From NCBI GenBank assembly GCA_017305535.1, contig JAFKKN010000007.1, forward strand, positions 186,001 through 250,000: a DNA stretch of 64,000 nt, written 5' to 3'. Origin of the DNA: Hyphomicrobiales bacterium. GTDB lineage: Bacteria > Pseudomonadota > Alphaproteobacteria > Rhizobiales > Xanthobacteraceae. The notes beneath the pieces are model-generated. The model did no database searches, had not been told where the DNA came from, and saw nothing but the letters and a program-made list of their open reading frames with translations. Of this stretch, positions 1 through 7,963 are shown one piece after another (position 1 is the first letter of the stretch; each line of letters starts with the position of its first letter). Made by a program: the position numbers and the translations under genes.

Positions 1-494
1 CAGATCTCACGCGCTTTCTTGTCGCCGACATGGCGCGCCAGCAAGGCGGTGCCCCACCCGGGATCGACGGAGCCGACCTTGGGGCCGACCTGACCGAACT
101 GCGCGGTATCGGCGGCAATCGTGAGGTCGCAGAGCGTCGCCAGCACATTGCCGCCGCCGATGGCAAATCCATTGACGCGCGCGATGACCGGTTTCGGAGC
201 ATCGCGGATCAAACTTTGCAGTTCGTCGATCGGAAGACCCACCACGCCGCGGCCGTCGTACTGACCTTCGTGCGCCGACTGGTCGCCGCCCGTGCAGAAC
301 GCCTTGTCGCCGGCGCCGGTCAACACGATGCTGGCGACCTGCCGATTGTTCGCCGCAAGCTGAAAGGCTTGAATCAATTCCTCCAGCGTTTGCCCGCGGA
401 AAGCGTTGTAGACTTTCGGCCGGTTGATGATGATCCACGCTGCGCGATCGCGGACTTCGTAGATGACGTCGGTGAACTGTTTCGGGTCTGTCAT
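1..494 (-). CDS. badI: 2-ketocyclohexanecarboxyl-CoA hydrolase (BadI-like), 3' end beyond window
   Basis: Crotonase-superfamily protein; 164 residues are visible and the C-terminal third lies beyond the left edge. BadI hydrolyses the ring of 2-ketocyclohexanecarboxyl-CoA to pimelyl-CoA during alicyclic and anaerobic aromatic acid degradation. The visible part has the MenB/BadI-like signature FCTGGDQSAHEGQYDGRG (about residues 66-83), the oxyanion motif FAIGGGNVLATLCDLTIA and a GQVGPKVGSVDPG stretch. All agree closely with the R. palustris BadI I recall from memory, so the specific name is offered. The ATG at 494 lies 18 nt after the stop of the SDR gene upstream, so the two are very likely co-transcribed. 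Truncation is only due to the window edge. Confidence 0.85.
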   Translation of the reverse strand, partial: MTDPKQFTDVIYEVRDRAAWIIINRPKVYNAFRGQTLEELIQAFQLAANNRQVASIVLTGAGDKAFCTGGDQSAHEGQYDGRGVVGLPIDELQSLIRDAPKPVIARVNGFAIGGGNVLATLCDLTIAADTAQFGQVGPKVGSVDPGWGTALLARHVGDKKAREI

Positions 495-512
495 GGCGCT
501 TCCTTCCGTAGC

Positions 513-1271
513 CTAGATCATGTTCATTCCACCGGAGACCGAGATGGTCTGTCCGGTAATGTATTTGCCGTCGTCCGAGGCCAGCATGGCGACGATCCCG
601 CCGTAGTCTTCGGGTTCGCCCATGCGGCGTAGCGGAATTCCGCGCACCATCGCGTCCTTCCACTTCATGGCGTGCTCGCCTTCGCCAAGGACGGCGGCCA
701 TCATCGGCGTGTTGGTCGGCCCAGGGCAGACGGCATTCAGCAGGACATTCTTGCGCGCCAGTTCGCGCGCCAGCGATTTGGTGAAGGAGATCAACCCACC
801 CTTGCAGGCCGAGTAGACTGCCTCATCACTTGTGCCGACGCGCGCGGCATCGGAGGCGATGTTGACGATCCTTCCGCCGCCACGCTCGGCCATCAACGGC
901 GCAACCGCCTTGTGCGTATTGAGCGGACCATAGAGATTGATGCGGATGATCTTGTCCCAAAGCTCCTTGTCGGTCTTCAGGAACGGCGTCGGTCGATCCC
1001 ATCCCGCGTTGTTGACCAGCAGCCAGATCGGGCCGAGCTCGGATTCAACCCTGGCCACCGCGTCATTGACGGAGGCCGCGTCTCCGACGTCAACCGCGTA
1101 GCTTTTGATATGCGCGTGAGGTGCGAGTTCAGCGGTTTCTTCGCCAGCTTTCGGGTTGATGTCGAAGATCGCCACCTTGCAACCTTCCTGCGCCAGACGC
1201 AGCGTCAGCCCGCGTCCGATTCCCTGTCCTCCACCGGTCACGATGGCGACTTTTCCAGATAGGCCTTTCAA
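513..1271 (-). CDS. badH: SDR family 2-hydroxycyclohexanecarboxyl-CoA dehydrogenase (BadH-like)
   Basis: Classical short-chain dehydrogenase of 252 residues. The Rossmann motif TGGGQGIG is at 12-19, the NNAG motif at 87-90, and Ser140, Tyr153 and Lys157 form the catalytic set. BadH oxidises 2-hydroxycyclohexanecarboxyl-CoA to the ketone that BadI then cleaves. The direct linkage to a BadI-like gene is the main reason for choosing BadH among the many SDRs; the fold alone would not decide. It sits second in a leftward operon, 79 nt after the acyl-CoA dehydrogenase. It contains a conventional C-terminal GQTISVSGG segment and ends MNMI. Confidence 0.78.
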   Translation of the reverse strand: MKGLSGKVAIVTGGGQGIGRGLTLRLAQEGCKVAIFDINPKAGEETAELAPHAHIKSYAVDVGDAASVNDAVARVESELGPIWLLVNNAGWDRPTPFLKTDKELWDKIIRINLYGPLNTHKAVAPLMAERGGGRIVNIASDAARVGTSDEAVYSACKGGLISFTKSLARELARKNVLLNAVCPGPTNTPMMAAVLGEGEHAMKWKDAMVRGIPLRRMGEPEDYGGIVAMLASDDGKYITGQTISVSGGMNMI

Positions 1272-1350
1272 CGCTCGTCTCCTTTGCGAATGTCGTTGCT
1301 GTCATGCAGACGCGACCGCGTTCCGACACGTCGAAACGCGGCGGTTTCGT

Positions 1351-2538
1351 TCACGAAGCCGCCTTGTCCTTCCGCAAGGAAAACCCGTGCTGCGAATACA
1401 TTTGTCGTGCGATGATCGTCTTCATGATCTCGATCGAACCGCCGGCGATCTTGACGATCCGCGCATCCGCGTAGGCGCGGGCGATCGGGTATTCCCACAT
1501 GTAACCCCAGCCGCCGAATAGCTGGAGGCACTCGTCGACGGTTTCGCAATGAAGCTCGGACGTGAACATCTTCGCCATCGCCGCATCGACGGGGTCGAGT
1601 TTTCCTTCCATGAACAGCGAGATGCATTTGTCGGTAAAGACGCGCGCGACGGTTGCCTTGGTCTTGAGAGCCGCGAGCTTGAACTGAGTGTTCTGGAAGT
1701 CGGCGAGCTTCTGGTCGAACACGCTGCGCTCGGCGGTGTATTGCAGCGTCCAGTCGATGACCGTTTCGACCACTGTCGCCGAACGAATGGCCTGCGCCAG
1801 ACGTTCCTGCGACAGCTTGGTCATCATCAGCGCGAAACCCTTGCCTTCCGCGCCAAGCATGTTGCTGGCGGGGATGCGGACGTTGTCGAAAAACAGTTCC
1901 GATGTGTCCTGCGCTCGCATGCCGAGCTTCTCGAGATTGCGGCCGCGCTTGAAGCCCGGCCGATCGCTCTCGACGATGAACAGCGTGACCCCCTTCGCGC
2001 CGGCATGGCTATCCGTCTTCGTTGCCAGCACCACCAGATCGCAAAGCTGGCCGTTCGAGATGAAGACTTTCTGGCCGTTGATGACGAAATCGTCGCCGTC
2101 GCGGACAGCGCGTGTCCGGATGGCTTTCAGGTCGCTTCCGGCGTGCGGTTCTGTCATTCCGAGTGAACCGATGGCTTCTCCCGACACCATCTTGGGTAGC
2201 CACTTTCGCTTCTGTGCGTCAGTGCCGAAGGATAGCAGATAAGTCGCGACCAGATCGGTATGGATGAGAAAGCCCGGCCCGCTGGCGCCGGATCGCCACA
2301 GTTCCTCGAAGACGACAACGTCGAAAAGATAGTCCAGACCCATCCCGCCGTATTCTTCCGGCACGGTGCAACAGAGCAGGCCGGCCGCGCCCGCTTTGAG
2401 CCAAAGCTCTCGCGGGACGATGCCATCCTCTTCCCACTTGGCATGGAACGGAACGATTTCCGTCTCGACGAAGCGACGAACCGTTTGCCGGAAGATTTCG
2501 TGTTCTTCGCGAAAGATCGCGCGCTCGATCATTGTCAA
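1351..2538 (-). CDS. Acyl-CoA dehydrogenase, FAD-dependent
   Basis: Acyl-CoA dehydrogenase of 395 residues, full length for the family. The FAD/substrate motif GMTEPHAGSDL is at 127-137. The C-terminal YEGT glutamate of short/medium-chain enzymes is absent (GGSIEI instead); the likely catalytic base is Glu245 in LSQERL, as in the isovaleryl-CoA and long-chain subfamilies. It is the first gene of the leftward operon with BadH- and BadI-like proteins. It probably makes the alpha,beta-double bond of a cyclic or branched acyl-CoA, possibly cyclohexanecarboxyl-CoA (the AliB role), although that assignment is inference. The ATG at 2538 follows a GGAAGG Shine-Dalgarno on the minus strand. The promoter region carries the palindrome at 2564-2580. 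Confidence 0.85.
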   Translation of the reverse strand: MTMIERAIFREEHEIFRQTVRRFVETEIVPFHAKWEEDGIVPRELWLKAGAAGLLCCTVPEEYGGMGLDYLFDVVVFEELWRSGASGPGFLIHTDLVATYLLSFGTDAQKRKWLPKMVSGEAIGSLGMTEPHAGSDLKAIRTRAVRDGDDFVINGQKVFISNGQLCDLVVLATKTDSHAGAKGVTLFIVESDRPGFKRGRNLEKLGMRAQDTSELFFDNVRIPASNMLGAEGKGFALMMTKLSQERLAQAIRSATVVETVIDWTLQYTAERSVFDQKLADFQNTQFKLAALKTKATVARVFTDKCISLFMEGKLDPVDAAMAKMFTSELHCETVDECLQLFGGWGYMWEYPIARAYADARIVKIAGGSIEIMKTIIARQMYSQHGFSLRKDKAAS

Positions 2539-2563
2539 AACGCCTTCCGTCTGATTTAGTGTG

Positions 2564-2580
2564 CTAGTGTACTATACTAG
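2564..2580. promoter_or_regulatory. 17-bp near-perfect palindrome in divergent promoter, candidate repressor operator
   Basis: The sequence CTAGTGTACTATACTAG has arms CTAGTGTA and TATACTAG around one central base, with one mismatch between the arms. It lies in the 121-bp region between the leftward acyl-CoA dehydrogenase operon and the rightward crotonase/CoA-transferase genes. CTAG is normally rare in high-GC bacterial DNA. The half-site CTAGTATA recurs at 6532-6539 upstream of the solute-binding gene of the same cluster. The natural reading is a dimeric MarR, TetR or GntR operator; BadR, a MarR-family regulator, controls the homologous genes in R. palustris, but I cannot confirm its site sequence. 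Confidence 0.55.
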
Positions 2581-2659
2581 ATTCACGTATACAACGCGAC
2601 TGTGATGAAGCGCAAGATCAATCGTACGTCAACGAACGGTAGACAGAACGGGGGCCGTG

Positions 2660-3958
2660 ATGCTGGGAATGCCGGAACTGAAGCAATTTCGGATCGAGCA
2701 ATCTGGAAGCGGCGTCCTGCATCTCGTCTTCGACATGCCCGGAAGATCGATGAACGTGTTCTCGAACGCGGCGATCGAGGAATTGGGCAGGTTTGCCGAT
2801 TGGTTGCCGGACAGCGACGCGGCGGGCGTCGTGATCCGCTCGGGCAAGCCGTCGGCGTTCTGCGCGGGCGCCGATCTCGCCGAGTTGGAGGCGGCCTATG
2901 ACATGATCATGGCGGCACCACTTGCCGCGCGGGATCGCTTGGCGTTCGATCACTTTTTCAAGTTGAGTCAGGGACTGCGCAAACTCGAGACGGCGGGCAA
3001 GCCTGTTGCTGTCGCGATCGCCGGACTGGCGTTGGGCGGAGGCGCGGAGTTCGCGCTGGCGGCGCATCACAGGGTCATCACCGATCAGCCGCAGAGCGCT
3101 TTCGGCTTGCCAGAGTCGTTGGTGGGATTGTTACCGGGCGGCGGAGGCACGCAACGCCTTCCGCGACTGATCAGCGTTGACGCCGCATTGCCGCTGTTGC
3201 TCGACGGCGCGAGGATCGGCGGGGCCTCCGCTATCGCAACCGGACTGGCTGACCAGCTTGTGAAGTCCGGCGAGGAAGTGGCTGCTGCCGAACGCTGGGT
3301 GCTGTCGCAGGGGCCGACGATGCAACCGTGGGACCGACCCGGCTGGCGTTCAAGGGACGCGGACGACGTCGCCACGCTGATCGCCCGACGCCGCGCCGAG
3401 GTTCTGGCTGAGACGCTCGGGCACTATCCGGCGCCGCTCGCTATTCTCGACTGTGTCGGAAAGGGGCTGCCGCAGGACTTCGATGCCGCGATTCGCACCG
3501 AGATGACCATTTTCACAAAGCTGATCCAGAGACGGGAACCGCGCAACATGATCCGCACGCTGTTTCTCGGGCGGCTTGACCACGAGCGGCTGAAGAAGAA
3601 CGGCATGAATCCCAGCGTCGCCCAAGCTGTCGATGCGGTCTCGCGCGTGCTGGCTGTTCAATCCGAGCGTGACGCTGAACTCTGTCGATCCTTCGAGCGT
3701 GCCGGATTCCGCGTCGAGAGTTCGCGAAAGCCATCCTTCGATGGCCGGATCTCTGGCGCGGCCTATTGGTTCGATGACGAACCGAAAGAGCAGGGGAAGC
3801 GGCTATTGCGCGCGCGGCTTGACGACGCGGAAGTCACCGCGGCCGGCTGGCGATCCCGGCTTGATGAAACTGAACGTCGCGCGGCCGACTATCTGCTGGT
3901 CACCAAGGAAGGTTTCCCAGCCTATCTCGGCGGGCTGTTTGCCGCCGGCTTGGGTTAG
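2660..3958 (+). CDS. Enoyl-CoA hydratase/isomerase family protein with unusual C-terminal extension
   Basis: A crotonase domain fills about the first 200 residues: CAGAD around 68-72 and LALGGG at 123-128 for the oxyanion hole, with Glu130 and Glu152 in the catalytic glutamate positions. The protein continues to 432 residues, much longer than the usual 260. The region after the domain resembles the linker of FadB/FadJ multienzymes, and the end (FPAYLGGLFAAGLG) resembles the close of a 3-hydroxyacyl-CoA dehydrogenase C-terminal domain, while the NAD-binding domain is missing. It may be an internally shortened FadJ-type protein that keeps only hydratase activity. The ATG at 2660 follows a GGGGGCC stretch; a GTG directly before it is an alternative start. 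The CoA-transferase gene follows after 20 nt. Confidence 0.75.
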   Translation: MLGMPELKQFRIEQSGSGVLHLVFDMPGRSMNVFSNAAIEELGRFADWLPDSDAAGVVIRSGKPSAFCAGADLAELEAAYDMIMAAPLAARDRLAFDHFFKLSQGLRKLETAGKPVAVAIAGLALGGGAEFALAAHHRVITDQPQSAFGLPESLVGLLPGGGGTQRLPRLISVDAALPLLLDGARIGGASAIATGLADQLVKSGEEVAAAERWVLSQGPTMQPWDRPGWRSRDADDVATLIARRRAEVLAETLGHYPAPLAILDCVGKGLPQDFDAAIRTEMTIFTKLIQRREPRNMIRTLFLGRLDHERLKKNGMNPSVAQAVDAVSRVLAVQSERDAELCRSFERAGFRVESSRKPSFDGRISGAAYWFDDEPKEQGKRLLRARLDDAEVTAAGWRSRLDETERRAADYLLVTKEGFPAYLGGLFAAGLG

Positions 3959-3978
3959 TGAAAGGGAGAGGAGACAAC

Positions 3979-5169
3979 ATGGCGAAACCTCTCGATGGCA
4001 TCAGGGTTCTCGATCTTTCCAAAGTGCTGGCTGGTCCGCTCTGCGCCCAGTATCTCGGCGATCTTGGTGCGGAGGTCATTAAGGTCGAGGCCGTCGGGCA
4101 GGGCGATGAGACGCGCGGCTGGCCGCCCTTTCCAGCGCCCGGACTAGGTACGGTGTTTCTGAGCGCGAACCGCAACAAGCGAAGCATCGCGATCGACATG
4201 AAATCGGAGAAGGGCCGGGCGCTCGTGCACGAGTTGGCGCGATCCGTCGACGTCGCGATCGAGAGTTTCGGCACTGGCGTCGCCGAGCGGCTGGCCATCG
4301 ACGCCGACAGTCTTCGTGCGCTCAACGATCGTTTGATTCATTGCAGTATCTCCGGCTTCGGCCGTTCGGGGCCGTTGAAGCAGGCGCCGGGCTACGACGT
4401 CATTCTCCAAGCTTTCGGCGGCATCATGTCGATGACGGGCGACGAGAGCGGCGGCTATATCCGCAGTCCCATTTCGCCGATCGATCAGATGACCGGCGTT
4501 CATGCGTTCAGCGGCATTCTGGCCGGCCTCCTGGCGCGGGAAAAATCGGGCAAGGGCGCTTCCATTCAGGTCTCGCTATTCGACACGGCCCTCGGGCTTC
4601 TGGGGTACAATTTGCAGACCTTCTGGGAGCGCGGCGTGCAGCCCGCCAAGTGCGGCTCCAGCCATGAATCGCTTTGTCCCTATCAGGCATTCGAGGCGGC
4701 CGATGGACCGATCATGATCGGCGTGGCCAATGACAATCTCTGGCGCAAGTTCTGCGCGGTCGCGGGGCTTCAGTCGATCGTGGACGATGCCCGGTTCCGA
4801 ACCAACGCGGATCGCGTCGCTCATCGTGCGGAAACGCTCGGCTATGTGCAATCGGCGCTCGCAACCAGAACGGTCGAGCAGTGGAATACGGCATTGACCG
4901 AAGTTGGCATCCCCTGTTCGCCGATCAATACGCTCGCTCAGCTTCTCGGGCATCCGCACACCAAGGCAAGCAAGGTCATCATGCAGTACGATCACGCCGA
5001 GGCCGGCCGGCTCAACTGCGTCGGTCACCCCGTGACGTTTCTCGGGGAAGAACGCAGCCCGGGTTTGCCGCCGCCCATGTTGGGACAGCATACCGATGAA
5101 GTCCTGAAGGAGATGGGTCTGTCCGCGACAGGTATCGCCGAATTGCGTCGCGACAAGGTCATCGGCTGA
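3979..5169 (+). CDS. Class III CoA-transferase (CaiB/BaiF family)
   Basis: Family III acyl-CoA:carboxylate CoA-transferase of 396 residues, moving CoA between acyl groups through an aspartyl-CoA thioester. The N-terminal VLDLSKVLAGPLCAQYLGDL block is typical. Asp140 in PGYDVILQAFGG is the expected catalytic aspartate. The chosen ATG at 3979 follows the strong ribosome site GGGAGAGGAG; an in-frame GTG at 3958 would overlap the upstream stop and has less support. It probably activates the carboxylic acid degraded by the neighbouring BadH/BadI-type enzymes, or recovers CoA from the product. Succinyl-CoA as donor is a family habit and cannot be read from the sequence. Confidence 0.85.
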   Translation: MAKPLDGIRVLDLSKVLAGPLCAQYLGDLGAEVIKVEAVGQGDETRGWPPFPAPGLGTVFLSANRNKRSIAIDMKSEKGRALVHELARSVDVAIESFGTGVAERLAIDADSLRALNDRLIHCSISGFGRSGPLKQAPGYDVILQAFGGIMSMTGDESGGYIRSPISPIDQMTGVHAFSGILAGLLAREKSGKGASIQVSLFDTALGLLGYNLQTFWERGVQPAKCGSSHESLCPYQAFEAADGPIMIGVANDNLWRKFCAVAGLQSIVDDARFRTNADRVAHRAETLGYVQSALATRTVEQWNTALTEVGIPCSPINTLAQLLGHPHTKASKVIMQYDHAEAGRLNCVGHPVTFLGEERSPGLPPPMLGQHTDEVLKEMGLSATGIAELRRDKVIG

Positions 5170-5232
5170 CGTGTTGTCGTCAATTCGCAGAACTGCGGCA
5201 ATGACAGGGGCGCGGATCTGGCCGGCGTGAAA

Positions 5233-5274
5233 AACGGTAGCGTCGCGCCGCGAGACGGCTTGAACGCTACCGTT
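5233..5274. terminator. Bidirectional intrinsic terminator
   Basis: A perfect 11-bp stem, AACGGTAGCGT at 5233-5243 and ACGCTACCGTT at 5264-5274, with a 20-nt loop. It is flanked by an A-run on the left and GTTTTC on the right, so it can act in both directions. It lies exactly between the converging CoA-transferase and solute-binding protein genes. Confidence 0.85.
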
Positions 5275-5303
5275 GTTTTCTGTTCGATCCCCGGCGCGTC
5301 CGG

Positions 5304-6494
5304 TCAGTCTTCGAGCAGTTTCCAGGAGGCATTCTCAAAGATGGCCATGCGCAGCGTGTGATACGGCGCATAGTCGTCCTTTGAATTGCTGAGCTCGATT
5401 CCCGGGAGCAACATGCCGACCCTTTCCTTGTGGAAGCTGGTTGCCTGGACGAGCAGATTCTCTCGCGTCAGCTTGTCGCCACAACGTTCCAACCCGCGCG
5501 CGATGGCCTGTGCCGTGATGTAACCCGTCAGCGCGATGAAATCGTTCGGGCTGTCATTCGGAGCCCACTTTTTCAGGAAAGCGACGTATTCGGTCACCTC
5601 GGAATCGTTGGCCCATGCGGGGTCGCCAGCTTGTTTGGTGAACTGCGTCGTATAGGCGCCCTGGACTTTCTCAAGTCCCGCGGGCGCAAGTACGCCTTGA
5701 ACAGAATTTACAGGACTGGCCAGAAACTGCGTTGGTTTCCAGTTCAGTTCGTGAATTTTTCGGATTGCCTGCGCCGTAAATTTCGGGGTCGCGAAGTATA
5801 TCAGCGCGTCCGCGCCGGATGCCTTGAGGCGAATGATCTCCGAATCCACCGTCGGTTGACTCAGTTCGTAAGGAGCCTCCGCGACAATCCTGGCGACGCT
5901 GCCATCGCCCAGGGCCTTCTTGAAGCCGGCCAGATAGTCCTTTCCGTAATCGTCATTCTGGTAAAGAACCGCGATCTTCGCGTTCGGCATCTTTTTGGCG
6001 ATGAACCTGGCGAATGTGGCGCCCTCCATTTCAAATGGCGGATAGAACGGCACCGTCCAGCGGAAGTTCTGCGGGTCATTGAAGCGACGGCCGCCCGCGG
6101 AGATGAAAACGTGTGGCACCTTGGCGCCGTTCAGATATTTCTGAATCGCGACATTCGGTGTCGTGCCGACAGTGCCAACCTCGGCGAGAACGCCGTCGTC
6201 GTCGACGAGCTTGCGGGTCTGTTCGATGGCCTTGGGCGGACTGAAGGCGTTGTCGAGCGAAATCAGATTGATTTTCCGGCCGTTGATCCCGCCTTTCTCG
6301 TTCAGCATCTGGAAATAGCCGGTCATGACCCGGCCATAGCTGGCAAAGGCCGAGGCCGGTCCGCTGTAAGGAACGGTCTGCCCGATCTTGATCTCATGAT
6401 CCGTCACGCCCGGGCCATATTGTTTTTCATTGGCCGTGGCGTCGATGGTGCCAATCAGCAGCATTGATCCAACGATCAGCGTTAAAATCTTCAC
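5304..6494 (-). CDS. HAAT-family ABC transporter substrate-binding protein
   Basis: Periplasmic binding protein of the LivJ/LivK (Peripla_BP_6) type, 396 residues. It starts at GTG 6494 behind the strong AGGAGGGA site; the frame stays open far upstream but that part has no family character. A Sec signal (KILTLIVGSMLLIGTIDATA) precedes the mature domain, which begins with the family pattern IKIGQTVPYSGPASAF. No permease or ATPase genes sit beside it, so it must use importer parts encoded elsewhere. Its place in the acyl-CoA cluster suggests that it binds the cluster's carboxylic acid, in the way that binding proteins of aromatic acids are linked to bad genes. The upstream region carries a CTAGTATA half-site. 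Confidence 0.87.
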   Translation of the reverse strand: MKILTLIVGSMLLIGTIDATANEKQYGPGVTDHEIKIGQTVPYSGPASAFASYGRVMTGYFQMLNEKGGINGRKINLISLDNAFSPPKAIEQTRKLVDDDGVLAEVGTVGTTPNVAIQKYLNGAKVPHVFISAGGRRFNDPQNFRWTVPFYPPFEMEGATFARFIAKKMPNAKIAVLYQNDDYGKDYLAGFKKALGDGSVARIVAEAPYELSQPTVDSEIIRLKASGADALIYFATPKFTAQAIRKIHELNWKPTQFLASPVNSVQGVLAPAGLEKVQGAYTTQFTKQAGDPAWANDSEVTEYVAFLKKWAPNDSPNDFIALTGYITAQAIARGLERCGDKLTRENLLVQATSFHKERVGMLLPGIELSNSKDDYAPYHTLRMAIFENASWKLLED

Positions 6495-6520
6495 GCTTCC
6501 CTCCTGATATTGTTTTTGAT

Positions 6521-6540
6521 GTATATGTACGCTAGTATAC
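6521..6540. promoter_or_regulatory. Imperfect palindrome containing CTAGTATA half-site upstream of binding-protein gene
   Basis: Positions 6532-6539 carry CTAGTATA, identical to one arm of the operator-like palindrome at 2564-2580. The wider 20-mer at 6521-6540 begins GTATA and ends TATAC, so it is itself an outer-symmetric sequence. It lies 27 bp upstream of the GTG start of the solute-binding protein within a short AT-rich tract, where a promoter is expected. Only one arm matches well. Confidence 0.35.
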
Positions 6541-6746
6541 CATATATTATAAAACGAAAATAACAAGATCGCACACCTGCCTTTGGCCGGAAGGGCAAGA
6601 GCAATAACCGCTGCGAATGAAAGAAGCACGCCGCTCAGTTTGAAATCCTTGAAATGCAGGGCTGTGCCAAAATAGTAATCAAGCGTATTAATGGCTCGCA
6701 CGCCGGTACCGGCGAGGTTCGCGGGCGGCGGTCGATAGGAGACAAC

Positions 6747-7913
6747 ATGGGTGGGGCGAGCACGACGGTTCTGGCGGCGCTGAAAATCGGAGGGCATGTC
6801 GCCTTCGAACGCCTGATCCGGCCGCAAGCGAGGCGGCGCGAGGATGTACCGTGCTCGCCAAACGCCATCACGCCGCAGTGGCTCACGGCCGTTCTCTGTA
6901 GCCAGATCCCGGAAGCCGTCGTGACGCACGTTGAGGTAATGCCGGCGAGCTCCGGCACGCATGAGCGTCACCGGCTGGTTCTGACTTATAATGAAGCGGG
7001 CCGCCAAGCCGGCCTGCCGGTCTCGATTTTCGCCAAATCGCTGCCGAGCGTGGTTACCCGCATGATCGGGGGATTCAACGGCACGGCACGGGTTGAAGGC
7101 CGGTTTTTTACGCAGCTCAGGCCGCAACTCGATATCGAGGCGCCCATCGGTTATCACGCCGCGTTCGACCGCCGGACTTTCGCGTCGATCCTGTTGCTGG
7201 AGGACCTAGTCGCGACGAAATCAGCGAGCTTCTGCGATTGCCGCACCTATGTCTCACGCCCGATGGCGGAAGGAATGGTCGATCTGCTGGCCTCGCTGCA
7301 TGCCCGCTTTTTCGGCGATCGCGAACTCGCGACGCGGTATCGATGGCTCGCGAGCTATCCGCGATGGTTTACCCTTGGCGCTGAAAAGATGAGCCTGGAA
7401 CACTATACGCGAAAAGCGCTCGATGTTGCGTCTCAGGTCATTCCGGAGAAGGTTCTGGCGCAACGCGACGCCATTTGGCCGGCGGCGATGGCGGCTCTCG
7501 CGGTCCACGAACGCGAGGGACAGGGACTGATCCATTCCGACGTGCATATCGGGAACTGGTATCGGACTGCGACAGACAACATGGGTCTGTGCGACTGGCA
7601 ATGCCTGTCGCGCGGCCACTGGTCGCGAGACGTTGCTTACGCCATTGCCGCGGCGCTGACGCCGGACGACCGGCGGAAATGGGAGAGGGATCTGCTGGCC
7701 CGCTACCTCGACCGATTTTCGCAGCTAACGGGCGCCAGGCTGGATTTCGACGAGAGCTTCCGGCACTACAGGGAGCAGATGGTGCACGCGCTCCTAATGT
7801 GGACGATCACTTTGTGTCATTCTCCACTGCTGCCGGACATGCAGTCGGAAGAAACCACGCTGATGATGATTCAACGAATAACAACGGCGATGGCCGATCT
7901 GGAGACGCTATAA
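6747..7913 (+). CDS. Phosphotransferase (APH/choline kinase fold) family protein
   Basis: Kinase-like protein of 388 residues. The Brenner catalytic motif is intact: HSDVHIGN with Asp265 and Asn270, followed by CDWQ with metal-binding Asp283, then a conserved SRDVAYAIA helix. The ATG at 6747 follows TAGGAG and is preferred over an in-frame ATG at 6654 that has no ribosome site. Bacterial APH-fold proteins in CoA-linked catabolic clusters are usually of unknown substrate, and some are fused or linked to acyl-CoA dehydrogenases, so antibiotic resistance is unlikely here. The SDR gene follows after 50 nt on the same strand, suggesting co-transcription. Confidence 0.75.
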   Translation: MGGASTTVLAALKIGGHVAFERLIRPQARRREDVPCSPNAITPQWLTAVLCSQIPEAVVTHVEVMPASSGTHERHRLVLTYNEAGRQAGLPVSIFAKSLPSVVTRMIGGFNGTARVEGRFFTQLRPQLDIEAPIGYHAAFDRRTFASILLLEDLVATKSASFCDCRTYVSRPMAEGMVDLLASLHARFFGDRELATRYRWLASYPRWFTLGAEKMSLEHYTRKALDVASQVIPEKVLAQRDAIWPAAMAALAVHEREGQGLIHSDVHIGNWYRTATDNMGLCDWQCLSRGHWSRDVAYAIAAALTPDDRRKWERDLLARYLDRFSQLTGARLDFDESFRHYREQMVHALLMWTITLCHSPLLPDMQSEETTLMMIQRITTAMADLETL

Positions 7914-7963
7914 CTCTCCGGGTAGAAGCCGTTACCCGAGTCGACGAGATCAGGAAGGTTGCC

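Noticed and set aside
5304-7157. A continuous 617-codon minus-strand frame that would extend the solute-binding protein by over 200 residues
   Set aside because: The GTG at 6494 has a strong AGGAGGGA site directly before a proper signal peptide, and the upstream part lies opposite the APH-fold gene and shows no family match.
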